DNA from: Neorhizobium huautlense
GTDB taxonomy: Bacteria > Pseudomonadota > Alphaproteobacteria > Rhizobiales > Rhizobiaceae
Direction: 5' to 3'
Length of the DNA stretch: 64,000 nucleotides
NCBI RefSeq assembly: GCF_030811685.1
Contig: NZ_JAUSRF010000025.1
Span: 1 to 64,000 of the forward strand
Of this stretch, positions 7,615 through 16,127 are shown piece by piece. The notes beneath the pieces were generated by a model. The model was not told where the DNA came from. It ran no database searches and saw only the letters and a program-made list of their open reading frames with translations. How positions within the stretch are numbered: position 1 is the stretch's first letter; every line of letters begins with the position of its first letter. The position numbers and the translations under genes were made by a program.

Positions 7615-9120
7615 ATGCCCACCAGATTGATCGATATTCTTACCTATTTCAAACAGGCGGTACCATTTCGCATCATTCCCGCGATCGTCACCACCGTCTT
7701 TCTTTTCACTCTTCTCGCCATACCCGCTCCATCGGATCTTGATGAAAACGGCTGGGTGATGCTGGCGATTTTTCTGACGACCATTCTCGCCATCATCCTG
7801 AAGGTGATGTCGATCGGCGTCATGGCCATCATGGCGATCGTCATCGTCTCGCTGGCGCAGGTGACCTCGCCCAGTTCGAAAGGTGCGGTAGCCGATGCGC
7901 TCAGCAGCTTCGCCAATCCGCTGATCTGGCTGATTGTCATTGCCGTACTGATCTCGCTCGGCCTCAAAAAGACCGGGCTGGGGCGCCGCATCGGGCTTTA
8001 TTTTATCGCCCTTCTGGGAAAACGCACGCTTGGCATCGGTTATGGCCTGGTGTTCTGCGAGCTCGTTCTGGCGCCGTTCACGCCCAGCAACACGGCGCGC
8101 GGCGGTGGCATCATTCACCCGATCATGAAATCGATCGCCAATGCCTTCGATTCGGATCCCGCCAAGGGCACCCAAGGCCGCGTCGGCACCTATCTGGCGC
8201 TGGTGAACTATCACGCCAACCCGATCTCGTCGGCCATGTTCGTGACGGCGACCGCCCCCAACCCGCTGGTTCTGGAATATGTCGCCAAGGCAACCGGCGG
8301 CACGATCCACCTCACCTGGGTGACTTGGGCGCTCGCCATGTTTATCCCCGGCGTCATTGCCATGCTGGTTATGCCGCTGGTGCTTTATGTCCTTTCGCCG
8401 CCGGAACTGAAAAAGACTCCTGACGCCGTCACCTATGCCCGCAAGGAACTGGGTGACATGGGCCCGGTCTCGGCAAAGGAATGGGTGATGGTTGCCACTT
8501 TCGCCCTGCTGCTACTGCTCTGGGCAAACGTACCGGCCATGATCTTTGGCCCCGCCTTCACGCTCGATCCGACTGTCGTCGCGCTGATCGGCCTGTTCAC
8601 GCTGCTGATCACCGGCACGATCGACTGGAACGATGTGCTGGGTGAAAAAAGCGCCTGGGATACGTTGGTCTGGTTCGGTGCATTGGTCATGATGGCCGAC
8701 CAGTTGAACAAGCTGGGTGTCATCGGTTGGTTCTCGAACGGCATGAAGGACGCGATCACTGCCGCCGACCTCAGCTGGCAGCTGACTGCCGCCGTGCTGG
8801 TGCTGGTCTTCACCTTCGCGCATTACATGTTCGCCAGCACGACCGCGCATGTCAGTGCCATGATGCTCGCCTTCCTTACCGTCGGCGTCATGCTCATCCC
8901 GGCGGATTATCACGGCATCTTCATCCTAATGATGGCCGCCGGTTCGGGCATCATGATGACATTGACCCACTATGCCACCGGCACCTCGCCGATCATTTTT
9001 GGCAGCGGTTACGTGACCATGGGCAAATGGTGGGGCGTGGGTTTTGTGATGTGTGTGATCAACCTCACCATCTTTGCCGTCATCGGCGGCATCTGGTGGA
9101 AGGTGCTGGGTTACTGGTAA
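7615..9120 (+). CDS. DASS-family (SLC13) divalent anion:sodium symporter
   Basis: A 501-residue polytopic membrane protein with about 12 hydrophobic segments. The DASS/CitT-type hallmark SNTARGGGIIHPIMKSIA lies near residues 160-177, and a second re-entrant region is HYMFASTTAHVSAM. TAPNPLVLEYV resembles the SNT/PxxN substrate-binding motif of this family. Transport of a di- or tricarboxylate (malate, oxoglutarate, citrate) is the family expectation. AGAGGA lies 9 bases ahead of the chosen ATG; an upstream in-frame ATG at 7564 has no such support. A small GC hairpin (7578-7594) and the FNR/FixK box precede it. A terminator follows at 9145. Confidence 0.85.
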   Translation: MPTRLIDILTYFKQAVPFRIIPAIVTTVFLFTLLAIPAPSDLDENGWVMLAIFLTTILAIILKVMSIGVMAIMAIVIVSLAQVTSPSSKGAVADALSSFANPLIWLIVIAVLISLGLKKTGLGRRIGLYFIALLGKRTLGIGYGLVFCELVLAPFTPSNTARGGGIIHPIMKSIANAFDSDPAKGTQGRVGTYLALVNYHANPISSAMFVTATAPNPLVLEYVAKATGGTIHLTWVTWALAMFIPGVIAMLVMPLVLYVLSPPELKKTPDAVTYARKELGDMGPVSAKEWVMVATFALLLLLWANVPAMIFGPAFTLDPTVVALIGLFTLLITGTIDWNDVLGEKSAWDTLVWFGALVMMADQLNKLGVIGWFSNGMKDAITAADLSWQLTAAVLVLVFTFAHYMFASTTAHVSAMMLAFLTVGVMLIPADYHGIFILMMAAGSGIMMTLTHYATGTSPIIFGSGYVTMGKWWGVGFVMCVINLTIFAVIGGIWWKVLGYW

Positions 9121-9144
9121 GCGTCTGAGCGCTTATGAAAAAAT

Positions 9145-9178
9145 GGGGCGACTGCGAAAACCGTAGTCGCCCCGTTTT
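9145..9178 (+). terminator. intrinsic terminator after the DASS gene
   Basis: A 9-bp perfect stem (GGGGCGACT at 9145-9153, AGTCGCCCC at 9165-9173) with an 11-base loop is followed by GTTTT. An A-run lies on the left, so it can also act for leftward transcripts. Confidence 0.8.
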
Positions 9179-9236
9179 CATGTCCGGTATCGCTTTCGCA
9201 AAATTTCCGCCCTTGTGCATCGCAAGCGACGCGCTT

Positions 9237-9420
9237 TCACGGCTGGCTTCCAACCTCGACGATAAACGACCTGAAACCTGCCATGTCCGAAATCTTGTGC
9301 GCTGACTGGCCGACACTGCCGGCATTCAGCAAGCCGTTATCGAGGATCGGATTCCTGACCGGTTTGGCCTCGTTGCCGGACAGTGACGGCACGAGCGCGT
9401 CGGTATCAAGAGCTAGAGCA
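9237..9420 (-). pseudogene. possible gene remnant cut by the 9414-9688 element
   Basis: On the minus strand an open frame of about 60 codons runs from the left end of the repeat element to a TGA at 9237-9239. It reads with normal-looking composition (for example PSLSGNEAKPVRNPILDNG and MAGFRSFIVEVGSQP). It has no start codon of its own and is entered from within the element. I do not recognise it. It may be the 3' end of a gene destroyed by insertion, or a chance frame in GC-rich DNA. Confidence 0.22.
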
Positions 9421-9688
9421 CGTCGCAGCTAATCTGCACCATTCTGTTGGCTTAGACGGAGTCGGATATTCGCTCGGCCGGCGCGCGTCGTAGCCAAAGC
9501 ATACGGCCAAGCCGGCCGAGCGAATAGGCGGCCCGTATCAGCCAACCCCGAAGGGGCCGGGCATCTTTCCGCCAGGATCAGAGGCGATCGGCTCGAACGT
9601 ACCTGAAGGTATGCCCTTCGCCAATCGCCTCTGCCCTGACGAAAACCTGCTCCGGCAGAATGGCGCAGATTGGCTGCGACGTGCTCTA
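9414..9688. repeat. RIME/MITE-like structured element with 33-bp terminal inverted repeats
   Basis: The ends 9414-9446 and 9656-9688 are inverted copies differing at only two positions (TAGAGCACGTCGCAGC at the outer edge). Nested inside are a perfect 16-bp inverted repeat (9467-9482 with 9511-9526, core CGCTCGGCCGGC) and an imperfect 12-bp one (9581-9592 with 9620-9631). No coding frame of a transposase fits in 275 bp. This matches the general style of rhizobial intergenic mosaic elements and MITEs, although I cannot name the family. Its right end provides the TAG stop of rsmJ. Confidence 0.75.
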
Positions 9689-10315
9689 AGATGCCGGTGT
9701 CGGGATCTTCGCATTGACGAACACGTCATACCGCGTGCTTTTGCCCACGATCTGGTGTGATGGCTTGCGAATTCCAGTCATCGGCTCGCCACGCAAGGGC
9801 CATTTCAGGACGACGCGATATTGCGCGCTTTCGAGAGCAATCTGCATCAGCCTGGCCGAGTCGGGATCGGTACCGACGATGTCGCGGATCAATCGCATTT
9901 CCTTCTTTACCAAAGCCGTCTTGTCACGTGGCGGATGCATGGGATCGATCAGAACGACCTGCGGCGCCAGTTGTGGCAGCAGATCGCAGGAATCGCCTTT
10001 GATCAGCGTCATTCGGGAAACGGTCTCGGCATACCGCCCGCCTTCCAACCGCGCCCGCTCCAACCCTTCGGCGAGACGCGCATGCATGTCTGGAGAACGT
10101 TCGATCAGAGTGACGCGTGCGCCAAGTGAGGCGAGGAAAAAGGCGTCACGACCGAGCCCGGCCGTCGCATCGACGACATCGGGCGTGATGCCGCTGGCAA
10201 GACCGGCGGCTTTCGCCAATGGTTGCCCGCGCCCTTCGCCGGACCGAAATCGGTGCCCGACCGAACCGCCCACGAAATCAACGATCAGCGGTGATTTTTC
10301 GATATCCTGCGCCAT
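9686..10315 (-). CDS. rsmJ: 16S rRNA (guanine1516-N2)-methyltransferase-like protein
   Basis: A 209-residue class I SAM methyltransferase of the RsmJ/YhiQ family. VVDATAGLGRDAFFLASLGARVTLIERSP forms the SAM-binding motif I and acidic loop. LIDPMHPPRDKTALVKKEMR is the family DPMxPxR catalytic region. The C-terminus (QIVGKSTRYDVFV) matches the end of the family domain, so the protein looks complete although a little short. Its stop codon lies in the terminal repeat of the element at 9414-9688. It starts 9 bases after the rluA-family gene and is probably cotranscribed with it. It modifies small-subunit rRNA in the cytoplasm. Confidence 0.85.
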   Translation of the reverse strand: MAQDIEKSPLIVDFVGGSVGHRFRSGEGRGQPLAKAAGLASGITPDVVDATAGLGRDAFFLASLGARVTLIERSPDMHARLAEGLERARLEGGRYAETVSRMTLIKGDSCDLLPQLAPQVVLIDPMHPPRDKTALVKKEMRLIRDIVGTDPDSARLMQIALESAQYRVVLKWPLRGEPMTGIRKPSHQIVGKSTRYDVFVNAKIPTPAS

Positions 10316-10324
10316 CAGCCGACC

Positions 10325-10993
10325 TCAGAAAGGAACCGGGGATGTGAAGGTCACATCGGAACTGTCGGGACGGCGAAAGGTCAATTGCTCGGCATGCAAC
10401 AACAGGCGGCTCGCTGCGGACAGTGCCTCGCCATCGGCATAAAACTCGTCGCCAAGGATGACATGGCCCAGCGCCTTCATGTGCACGCGCAATTGATGTG
10501 TCCGTCCGGTCAGGGGAAACAGACGAACACGCGTCGTATTTACACGGCGTTCAATGACCTGCCAGCGTGTCTGCGCCGATTTGCCCTGTTCGAAGTCGAC
10601 ATGGTGTCTGGGCTTGTTATCAGGATCGATCGCCAAAGGCAGGTCGATCAACCCTTCTTCACCCTCAATTCGCCCCCAGACCTCTGCCACATATGATTTT
10701 TGCGTCGTGCGCGCCTCGAACTGGGTTGCAACAAAGGCATGCGCCTTGCGATTGTGCGACATCAGCACGATGCCTGACGTATCCTTATCCAGTCTATGCA
10801 CGATCAATGCCCTTGGAAACTGCTTTTGCACCCGCGTCAGCAGGCTGTCTGTGAGGGCGGGATGTCGGCCGGGAACCGATAACAGGCCACTCGGCTTGTC
10901 GAAAACAAGAAACTCCGCGTCCTGATGCAGGAGCGAAAGATAAGGATCCATCGGAGGATGATAGACGGGGGCAATATCGGAGAACGCGTTCAT
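10325..10993 (-). CDS. RluA-family pseudouridine synthase
   Basis: A 222-residue pseudouridine synthase. The catalytic motif HRLDKDTSGIVLMS lies near residues 65-78, with the aspartate in HRLDxxTSG. FDKPSGLLSVPG and GRTHQLRVHMKALGHVILGD are the flanking family motifs. There is no S4 domain, and the short N-terminus with DPYLSLLHQD fits the RluA/YjbO class acting on tRNA or 23S rRNA; the target site cannot be told. It is followed closely by rsmJ, making a two-gene RNA-modification operon. It starts 196 bases from the CRISPR array on the other side. Confidence 0.87.
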   Translation of the reverse strand: MNAFSDIAPVYHPPMDPYLSLLHQDAEFLVFDKPSGLLSVPGRHPALTDSLLTRVQKQFPRALIVHRLDKDTSGIVLMSHNRKAHAFVATQFEARTTQKSYVAEVWGRIEGEEGLIDLPLAIDPDNKPRHHVDFEQGKSAQTRWQVIERRVNTTRVRLFPLTGRTHQLRVHMKALGHVILGDEFYADGEALSAASRLLLHAEQLTFRRPDSSDVTFTSPVPF

Positions 10994-11189
10994 GGCAACC
11001 TTTTATCACATATCGGCGCGAACCATAAGCGTGCCGTGAGATACCGGACGGTTCGCACCGGCCCCAGCCTATTGAAATCGTGAAAAAATCCGAAATTACA
11101 GGCCCGATTGACGACGATGTGCTTCTTCTGGGCGCATTCGCGCCAACAATCCGCCTTGCGTCGTCTTTACAAGCGTTTATCAAGAGGCA
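10994..11189 (+). promoter_or_regulatory. probable CRISPR leader
   Basis: The 196 bases between the divergent rluA-family start and the first repeat hold no convincing gene. The A-rich stretch GAAATCGTGAAAAAATCCG (11075-11093) and a GGCGCATTCGCGCC hairpin (11131-11144) lie inside. The first repeats downstream are identical while the far end of the array is degenerate, so the leader should be on this side. Confidence 0.5.
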
Positions 11190-12674
11190 GTCGCCTCCCT
11201 CGCGGAGGCGTGGATTGAAACCTTGCGCCTGCGCACCAGGCCGGCCAGCTTTTTGGTCGCCTCCCTCGCGGAGGCGTGGATTGAAACGATCACCACGCCG
11301 GCCATGCGCTCGTGGATGTCCTGTCGCCTCCCTCGCGGAGGCGTGGATTGAAACAAGCGGTGCAGGCTGTGGGGCATGTGGGCTTGGGTCGCCTCCCTCG
11401 CGGAGGCGTGGATTGAAACCGCGCGGAGCGGTGTCAGCAACGCGGTCGCCTCAGTCGCCTCCCTCGCGGAGGCGTGGATTGAAACGATGCGATCGAGGTA
11501 AAAGCGTCGCTTGTTTTCGTCGCCTCCCTCGCGGAGGCGTGGATTGAAACGCAAAAAGGACGTCGGACACGATCTGCAGATGGGTCGCCTCCCTCGCGGA
11601 GGCGTGGATTGAAACATGGCCTGCCCGAAAGGCTGCGTGATCTCGCCCAGTCGCCTCCCTCGCGGAGGCGTGGATTGAAACAGAAGCAGGGATTCCGTTG
11701 ACGACGGCTCTGCCAAGTCGCCTCCCTCGCGGAGGCGTGGATTGAAACTCGTTCCTCGCTGTAGAGCCGCCGCGGTCAAAGGGTCGCCTCCCTCGCGGAG
11801 GCGTGGATTGAAACCAGCTCGGGCACGAATGTCCGAGACAGAAGCGGATCGTCGCCTCCCTCGCGGAGGCGTGGATTGAAACGAGCTTCTACCGGCTTGG
11901 GAACAATGACGAGCTTTGGTCGCCTCCCTCGCGGAGGCGTGGATTGAAACCGCCTTGCTGTGCCCCAAGTCCATTGACCTGTTGTCGCCTCCCTCGCGGA
12001 GGCGTGGATTGAAACGCCGAGGGAGGATGGGTCGATCTGCCGGACGGCGTCGCCTCCCTCGCGGAGGCGTGGATTGAAACGTCGCCGGCCCTGATGGCAA
12101 GCCCCTGACAGTCGTCGCCTCCCTCGCGGAGGCGTGGATTGAAACTGTTATGCGCTTGATGTACTTGCGCCGGACAAAGGTCGCCTCCCTCGCGGAGGCG
12201 TGGATTGAAACAAATTCAAGCCGCTGGACGAGATCACGATGACGGGTCGCCTCCCTCGCGGAGGCGTGGATTGAAACCGTGCCGATGAGCGGCGGGTCGA
12301 CCTACTTTTCACGTCGCCTCCCTCGCGGAGGCGTGGATTGAAACACATAGGCGTCTTTGTAATCCGTTGGGCGACCACGTCGCCTCCCTCGCGGAGGCGT
12401 GGATTGAAACCCGACTGTCTGGCCGGCGATGTAGTCGAGCGAGCGTCGCCTCCCTCGCGGAGGCGTGGATTGAAACATCATGCAGGAACAGGAACCGCCG
12501 TTCGAGATATGTCGCCTCCATCGCGGAGGCGTGGATTGAAACCATGGCAATGCCGAACTTGTACGCCAGGCGGCCGGTCGCCTCCATCGCGGAGGCGTGG
12601 ATTGAAACATCACGATCGAGGACGAAACTGGGTCGGCCAATAGTCGCCTTCCTCGCGGAAGTGTGGGTGGATGC
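11190..12674 (+). CRISPR. type I-C-like CRISPR array, 23 repeats and 22 spacers
   Basis: Repeats are 32 bases: they begin GTCGCCTCC, have a 7-bp GC stem, and end GTGGATTGAAAC. The last 11 bases match the 5' handle known for type I-C crRNA. Spacers are 33-36 bases and all differ. Repeats 1-20 (to 12476) are identical. Repeats 21 and 22 (12511, 12577) carry CCTCCA, and repeat 23 (12643-12674) is strongly altered, marking the trailer end. The spacer at 11420-11453 ends in GTCGCCTCA, copying the first bases of the repeat. No cas genes flank it in this window, so the effector genes must be elsewhere or lost. Confidence 0.96.
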
Positions 12675-12762
12675 GAGCGCCGACGCCACGTAACCCCAGT
12701 CACGGCGTGTCGTTGTGGCACTCCGCGGTTTTTGTTGTTGTAAACTGGCTTCGTGAAAAAAC

Positions 12763-12802
12763 AGCGTTAACGATCAATTAATAAATTGGTTACTAAAACG
12801 CT
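12763..12802. promoter_or_regulatory. nested palindrome upstream of the cellulose operon
   Basis: CAATT-AATA-AATTG (12775-12788) is nested inside AGCGTT (12763-12768) and AACGCT (12797-12802), a nearly symmetric AT-rich structure. It lies about 80-120 bases ahead of bcsN, in the gap after the CRISPR trailer. It is a plausible regulator site or promoter region for the bcs operon; no clear -35/-10 pair was found. Confidence 0.35.
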
Positions 12803-12881
12803 AATATTGCCTGCGCAGCAGGTGCGAATCAGTTTTGATACGTGCTGCGTGGATCCAGACTTTTTTGAGTGCGGCTGCTTC

Positions 12882-13862
12882 ATGAAATCGATTGCGACGA
12901 CAGTTCTGTTGATGGCCGCCTTGTCGGGGTGCAGTTCCACCACCGGTGTCACCCGTTTCCAGCCGACACGTGCCGTTTCCGCAACCGAGGCGCTTGTTTT
13001 TCCGCCACCGGGTGGCCCGGCGATTGTCGGCGTGATTGAGCGGCGCTATCGAAACGGTATCGAGCAGGATATCGCCCTGCGCACGCAATCCTCCGTCCCC
13101 GGCCAGAATTCCATCAAGGTGAAATTTGTCGGCCCCGGCATGGAAGGGGCAAATACCGACAAAACGCTGTCTTCTGCCCGTTTGACGGATTCGGCGATCA
13201 CCCGCGAAATGCGCAGCGCCGTGCCTGGCCTCGCCATGGCGCGCACACCAAGTTATCTGCAGAACAATTACGGACCGTTCAGTTATGCTGTAGGCCGCAG
13301 CCGCAGCGGTGATACCTGCGTCTATGGCTGGCAGCAGATCCGCTCCTCGACCAATGCACGCAACACGCTCCACAATCTCGGCGTCATCCAGATGCGCCTG
13401 CGTCTTTGCGATGCGGATCTTTCCGAGCAGGCGCTGCTTGCCACCATGTATGGATACACGATCAACGGCTCCTTCACCGGCTGGCAGTGGAACCCTTACG
13501 GTCGCGAGGATCGTGTCGATCCGAGCCTCGGCCGGCCGGGGCATCCGGTTTATCCGGCGGCCGCAGCCGTCGAACATTATGCGCCGCCGCTCGGTTATGA
13601 ACCTCGGCCGGCAGTGCGTCGTGTGTCAGTAGCACCGGCGCGGCCGCGTGCGACGACTACAAGGCCGCAGACAACCAATGTGGCACCGGCAGTCTCGACT
13701 GCGCCGACCGGTCCGCTCGTGCCGCTGCCGCCAACGGCTTCGTCTGCGGCGGGAACGGCACCGGCAACCGGGCAGGTAACCGGGTGGCCAGCCGCGCAAA
13801 ACCAGAATTCGATACGGGTGCCGACCCCGGATTGTGTCGGCGGCAGCGGCGCCTGCCCATGA
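12882..13862 (+). CDS. bcsN: cellulose biosynthesis protein BcsN, lipoprotein
   Basis: A 326-residue protein with a lipoprotein signal (MKSIATTVLLMAALSGC, lipobox LSGC at residues 14-17), so it should be anchored in a membrane from the periplasmic side. The conserved part (residues about 20-210) is rich in YGPFSYAVGRSRSGDTCVYGWQQI-type segments with paired cysteines. The last 100 residues are low-complexity proline/alanine/threonine, a probable envelope-spanning linker. BcsN is a rhizobial accessory subunit found ahead of bcsA, as here. The start at 12882 is chosen because the lipobox must be near the N-terminus. Its exact biochemical role is unknown. Confidence 0.85.
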   Translation: MKSIATTVLLMAALSGCSSTTGVTRFQPTRAVSATEALVFPPPGGPAIVGVIERRYRNGIEQDIALRTQSSVPGQNSIKVKFVGPGMEGANTDKTLSSARLTDSAITREMRSAVPGLAMARTPSYLQNNYGPFSYAVGRSRSGDTCVYGWQQIRSSTNARNTLHNLGVIQMRLRLCDADLSEQALLATMYGYTINGSFTGWQWNPYGREDRVDPSLGRPGHPVYPAAAAVEHYAPPLGYEPRPAVRRVSVAPARPRATTTRPQTTNVAPAVSTAPTGPLVPLPPTASSAAGTAPATGQVTGWPAAQNQNSIRVPTPDCVGGSGACP

Positions 13863-13925
13863 TGAACCCGATGACGGAGACGGATCGGATCGATGATGCG
13901 CCAGACCGGTGCGGGGAGTCCTGAA

Positions 13926-16127
13926 ATGCCCATTCACAAGATCCGCAGCGTTATCGTCTGGATCATTGTCGTTACTGCCGTCATTGCCCTCATCACGCTT
14001 CCGGTCAATCTCCAGACGCAGCTGATCGCCAGCATCTGCGCGCTTGCCGTCATGGCCATCATCAAAATCCTGAAGGGGGAGGGCACCTGGCGGCTGATCG
14101 CGCTCGCGTTCGGCACGGCCATCGTGCTGCGCTACGTCTACTGGCGCACGACCAGCACGCTGCCGCCGGTCAACCAGCTGGAAAACTTCATTCCCGGTTT
14201 CCTGCTTTATCTGGCGGAAATGTACAACGTGATGATGCTGGGCCTCAGCCTTTTCGTCGTCGCGACACCCTTGCCGCCGCGCCCCTCGCGCGCCGCAAAG
14301 CTAGAACATTTTCCGCATGTGGACGTGTTCGTGCCATCCTACAACGAAGATGCGACGCTGCTCGCCAACACGCTGGCGGCGGCCTCAAGCATGGATTACC
14401 CGGCAGACAAGCTGCATATCTGGCTGCTCGACGATGGTGGCACGGTGCAGAAGCGCAATTCGCCAAAACTTCTGGAGGCCCAGGAGGCGATGGCGCGCCA
14501 CAAGGAGCTGAAACAGCTCTGCGAGGATCTCGGCGTCAACTATCTCACGCGCGAGCGCAACGAACATGCCAAGGCCGGCAATCTCAACAACGGCATGCAG
14601 CATTCCAGCGGTGAACTGATCGCCGTTTTCGATGCCGATCACGCGCCCGCCCGCGATTTTCTGAAGGAAACGGTCGGTTATTTCGAGGAGGACGAAAAAC
14701 TCTTCCTCGTGCAGACGCCGCATTTCTTCATCAATCCGGATCCGCTGGAGCGAAACCTCAGCACGTTCGACAAGATGCCGAGCGAGAACGAGATGTTTTA
14801 CGGCATCATCCAGCGCGGCCTCGACAAATGGAATGCCGCCTTCTTCTGTGGTTCGGCAGCGCTCCTCAGCCGCCGTGCGCTCGAAACCACCAACGGGTTC
14901 AGCGGCATCAGCATTACGGAAGATTGCGAAACGGCGCTCGAGCTGCACAGCACCGGCTGGCACAGCATCTATGTCGACAAGCCGCTGATCGCCGGTCTGC
15001 AGCCGGCCACCTTTGCCAGCTTCATCGGCCAGCGCTCGCGCTGGGCGCAGGGCATGATGCAGATCCTGCGCTTCCGTTTCCCGCCGTTGAAGCGCGGCCT
15101 GTCGATGGCGCAGCGTTTTTGCTACATGTCGTCCACGTTGTTCTGGATGTTCCCGTTCCCGCGCACGATCTTCCTGTTCGCGCCGCTGTTCTATCTGTTC
15201 TTCGATCTCGAAATCTTCACGGCCTCCGGCGGCGAGTTCCTCGCCTATACGCTGGCCTACATGTTCGTGAACCTGATGATGCAGAACTATCTCTACGGAT
15301 CGTTCCGCTGGCCATGGATTTCCGAACTCTACGAATATGTGCAGACCGTACACCTTCTGCCGGCGGTCGTGTCGGTCATGGTCAATCCGCGCAAACCGAC
15401 ATTCAAGGTCACGGCCAAGGACGAATCGATCGCCACAAGCAGGCTGTCGGAAATCAGTCGCCCCTTTTTCGTCATCTTCGCGGTTCAGGTCATTGCTCTC
15501 ATCATCACCATCTACAAGATCTATGCCGAGCCTTATAAGGCCGACGTGACGTTGGTGGTCGGCGGCTGGAACCTCATCAACCTGCTGATGGCGGGTTGCG
15601 CGCTTGGGGTCGTTTCCGAGCGCGGTGAGCAGGCGGCTTCGCGTCGGGTGCGCATCAACCGGCGCTGCGAATTCCGGGTCGATGAGGAATGGTATGCCGC
15701 CTCGATCGAGGATGTGTCGGTTCATGGTGCGCGTATCAACGTCTTCAATCGGCGTGCCGCCGGCATGGTCAAGGGCGCCATCGGTGATATCCGTTTTCAG
15801 CCGCATAGCGGTGGCGAGATGGTCACCCTCTCCGTCGTGGTTCGCAATGCGCAGGCGGCCGGCGATATCACCACGGTCGGATGCCAGTATGTGCCGAAAT
15901 CGGCGCAGGATCACCGCATGATCGCCGATCTCATCTTTGCCAATTCCTCGCAATGGTCGCAGTTCCAGGAATCGCGGCGCTACAATCCCGGGATCATTCG
16001 CGGCACGATCTGGTTCATCGGTCTGGCGCTTTACCAGACCAGCCGCGGGCTCGTGTATTTCTTCCGCAGCGGCCGCAGCGTTCAGAAGGAAGCGGCAGAG
16101 CAGGATGCAGCAGGAGCGAAAAGCTGA
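13926..16127 (+). CDS. bcsA: cellulose synthase catalytic subunit BcsA
   Basis: A 733-residue family 2 glycosyltransferase with N-terminal membrane helices. Catalytic motifs are intact: DDG (169-171), DADH (236-239), TED (331-333) and QRSRW (369-373). A further membrane block (about 400-560) leads to a C-terminal PilZ domain (about 570-680) with the arginine cluster RRVRINRR and DVSVHG, the c-di-GMP binding motifs. It polymerises UDP-glucose into beta-1,4-glucan in the inner membrane and should be activated by c-di-GMP. GGGGAG precedes the start at 13926. Its stop overlaps the bcsB start. Confidence 0.96.
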   Translation: MPIHKIRSVIVWIIVVTAVIALITLPVNLQTQLIASICALAVMAIIKILKGEGTWRLIALAFGTAIVLRYVYWRTTSTLPPVNQLENFIPGFLLYLAEMYNVMMLGLSLFVVATPLPPRPSRAAKLEHFPHVDVFVPSYNEDATLLANTLAAASSMDYPADKLHIWLLDDGGTVQKRNSPKLLEAQEAMARHKELKQLCEDLGVNYLTRERNEHAKAGNLNNGMQHSSGELIAVFDADHAPARDFLKETVGYFEEDEKLFLVQTPHFFINPDPLERNLSTFDKMPSENEMFYGIIQRGLDKWNAAFFCGSAALLSRRALETTNGFSGISITEDCETALELHSTGWHSIYVDKPLIAGLQPATFASFIGQRSRWAQGMMQILRFRFPPLKRGLSMAQRFCYMSSTLFWMFPFPRTIFLFAPLFYLFFDLEIFTASGGEFLAYTLAYMFVNLMMQNYLYGSFRWPWISELYEYVQTVHLLPAVVSVMVNPRKPTFKVTAKDESIATSRLSEISRPFFVIFAVQVIALIITIYKIYAEPYKADVTLVVGGWNLINLLMAGCALGVVSERGEQAASRRVRINRRCEFRVDEEWYAASIEDVSVHGARINVFNRRAAGMVKGAIGDIRFQPHSGGEMVTLSVVVRNAQAAGDITTVGCQYVPKSAQDHRMIADLIFANSSQWSQFQESRRYNPGIIRGTIWFIGLALYQTSRGLVYFFRSGRSVQKEAAEQDAAGAKS

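Noticed and set aside
11080-12721. Long open frames with repeated SPPSRRRGLK, VASLAEAWIET or FQSTPPRGRR units on both strands
   Set aside because: They are translations of the CRISPR repeat and spacers; the nucleotide repeat is exact while spacers are unrelated, so these are not proteins.
14385-15953. A 522-codon minus-strand open frame opposite bcsA
   Set aside because: bcsA has all catalytic motifs on the plus strand; the antisense frame lacks any family features.
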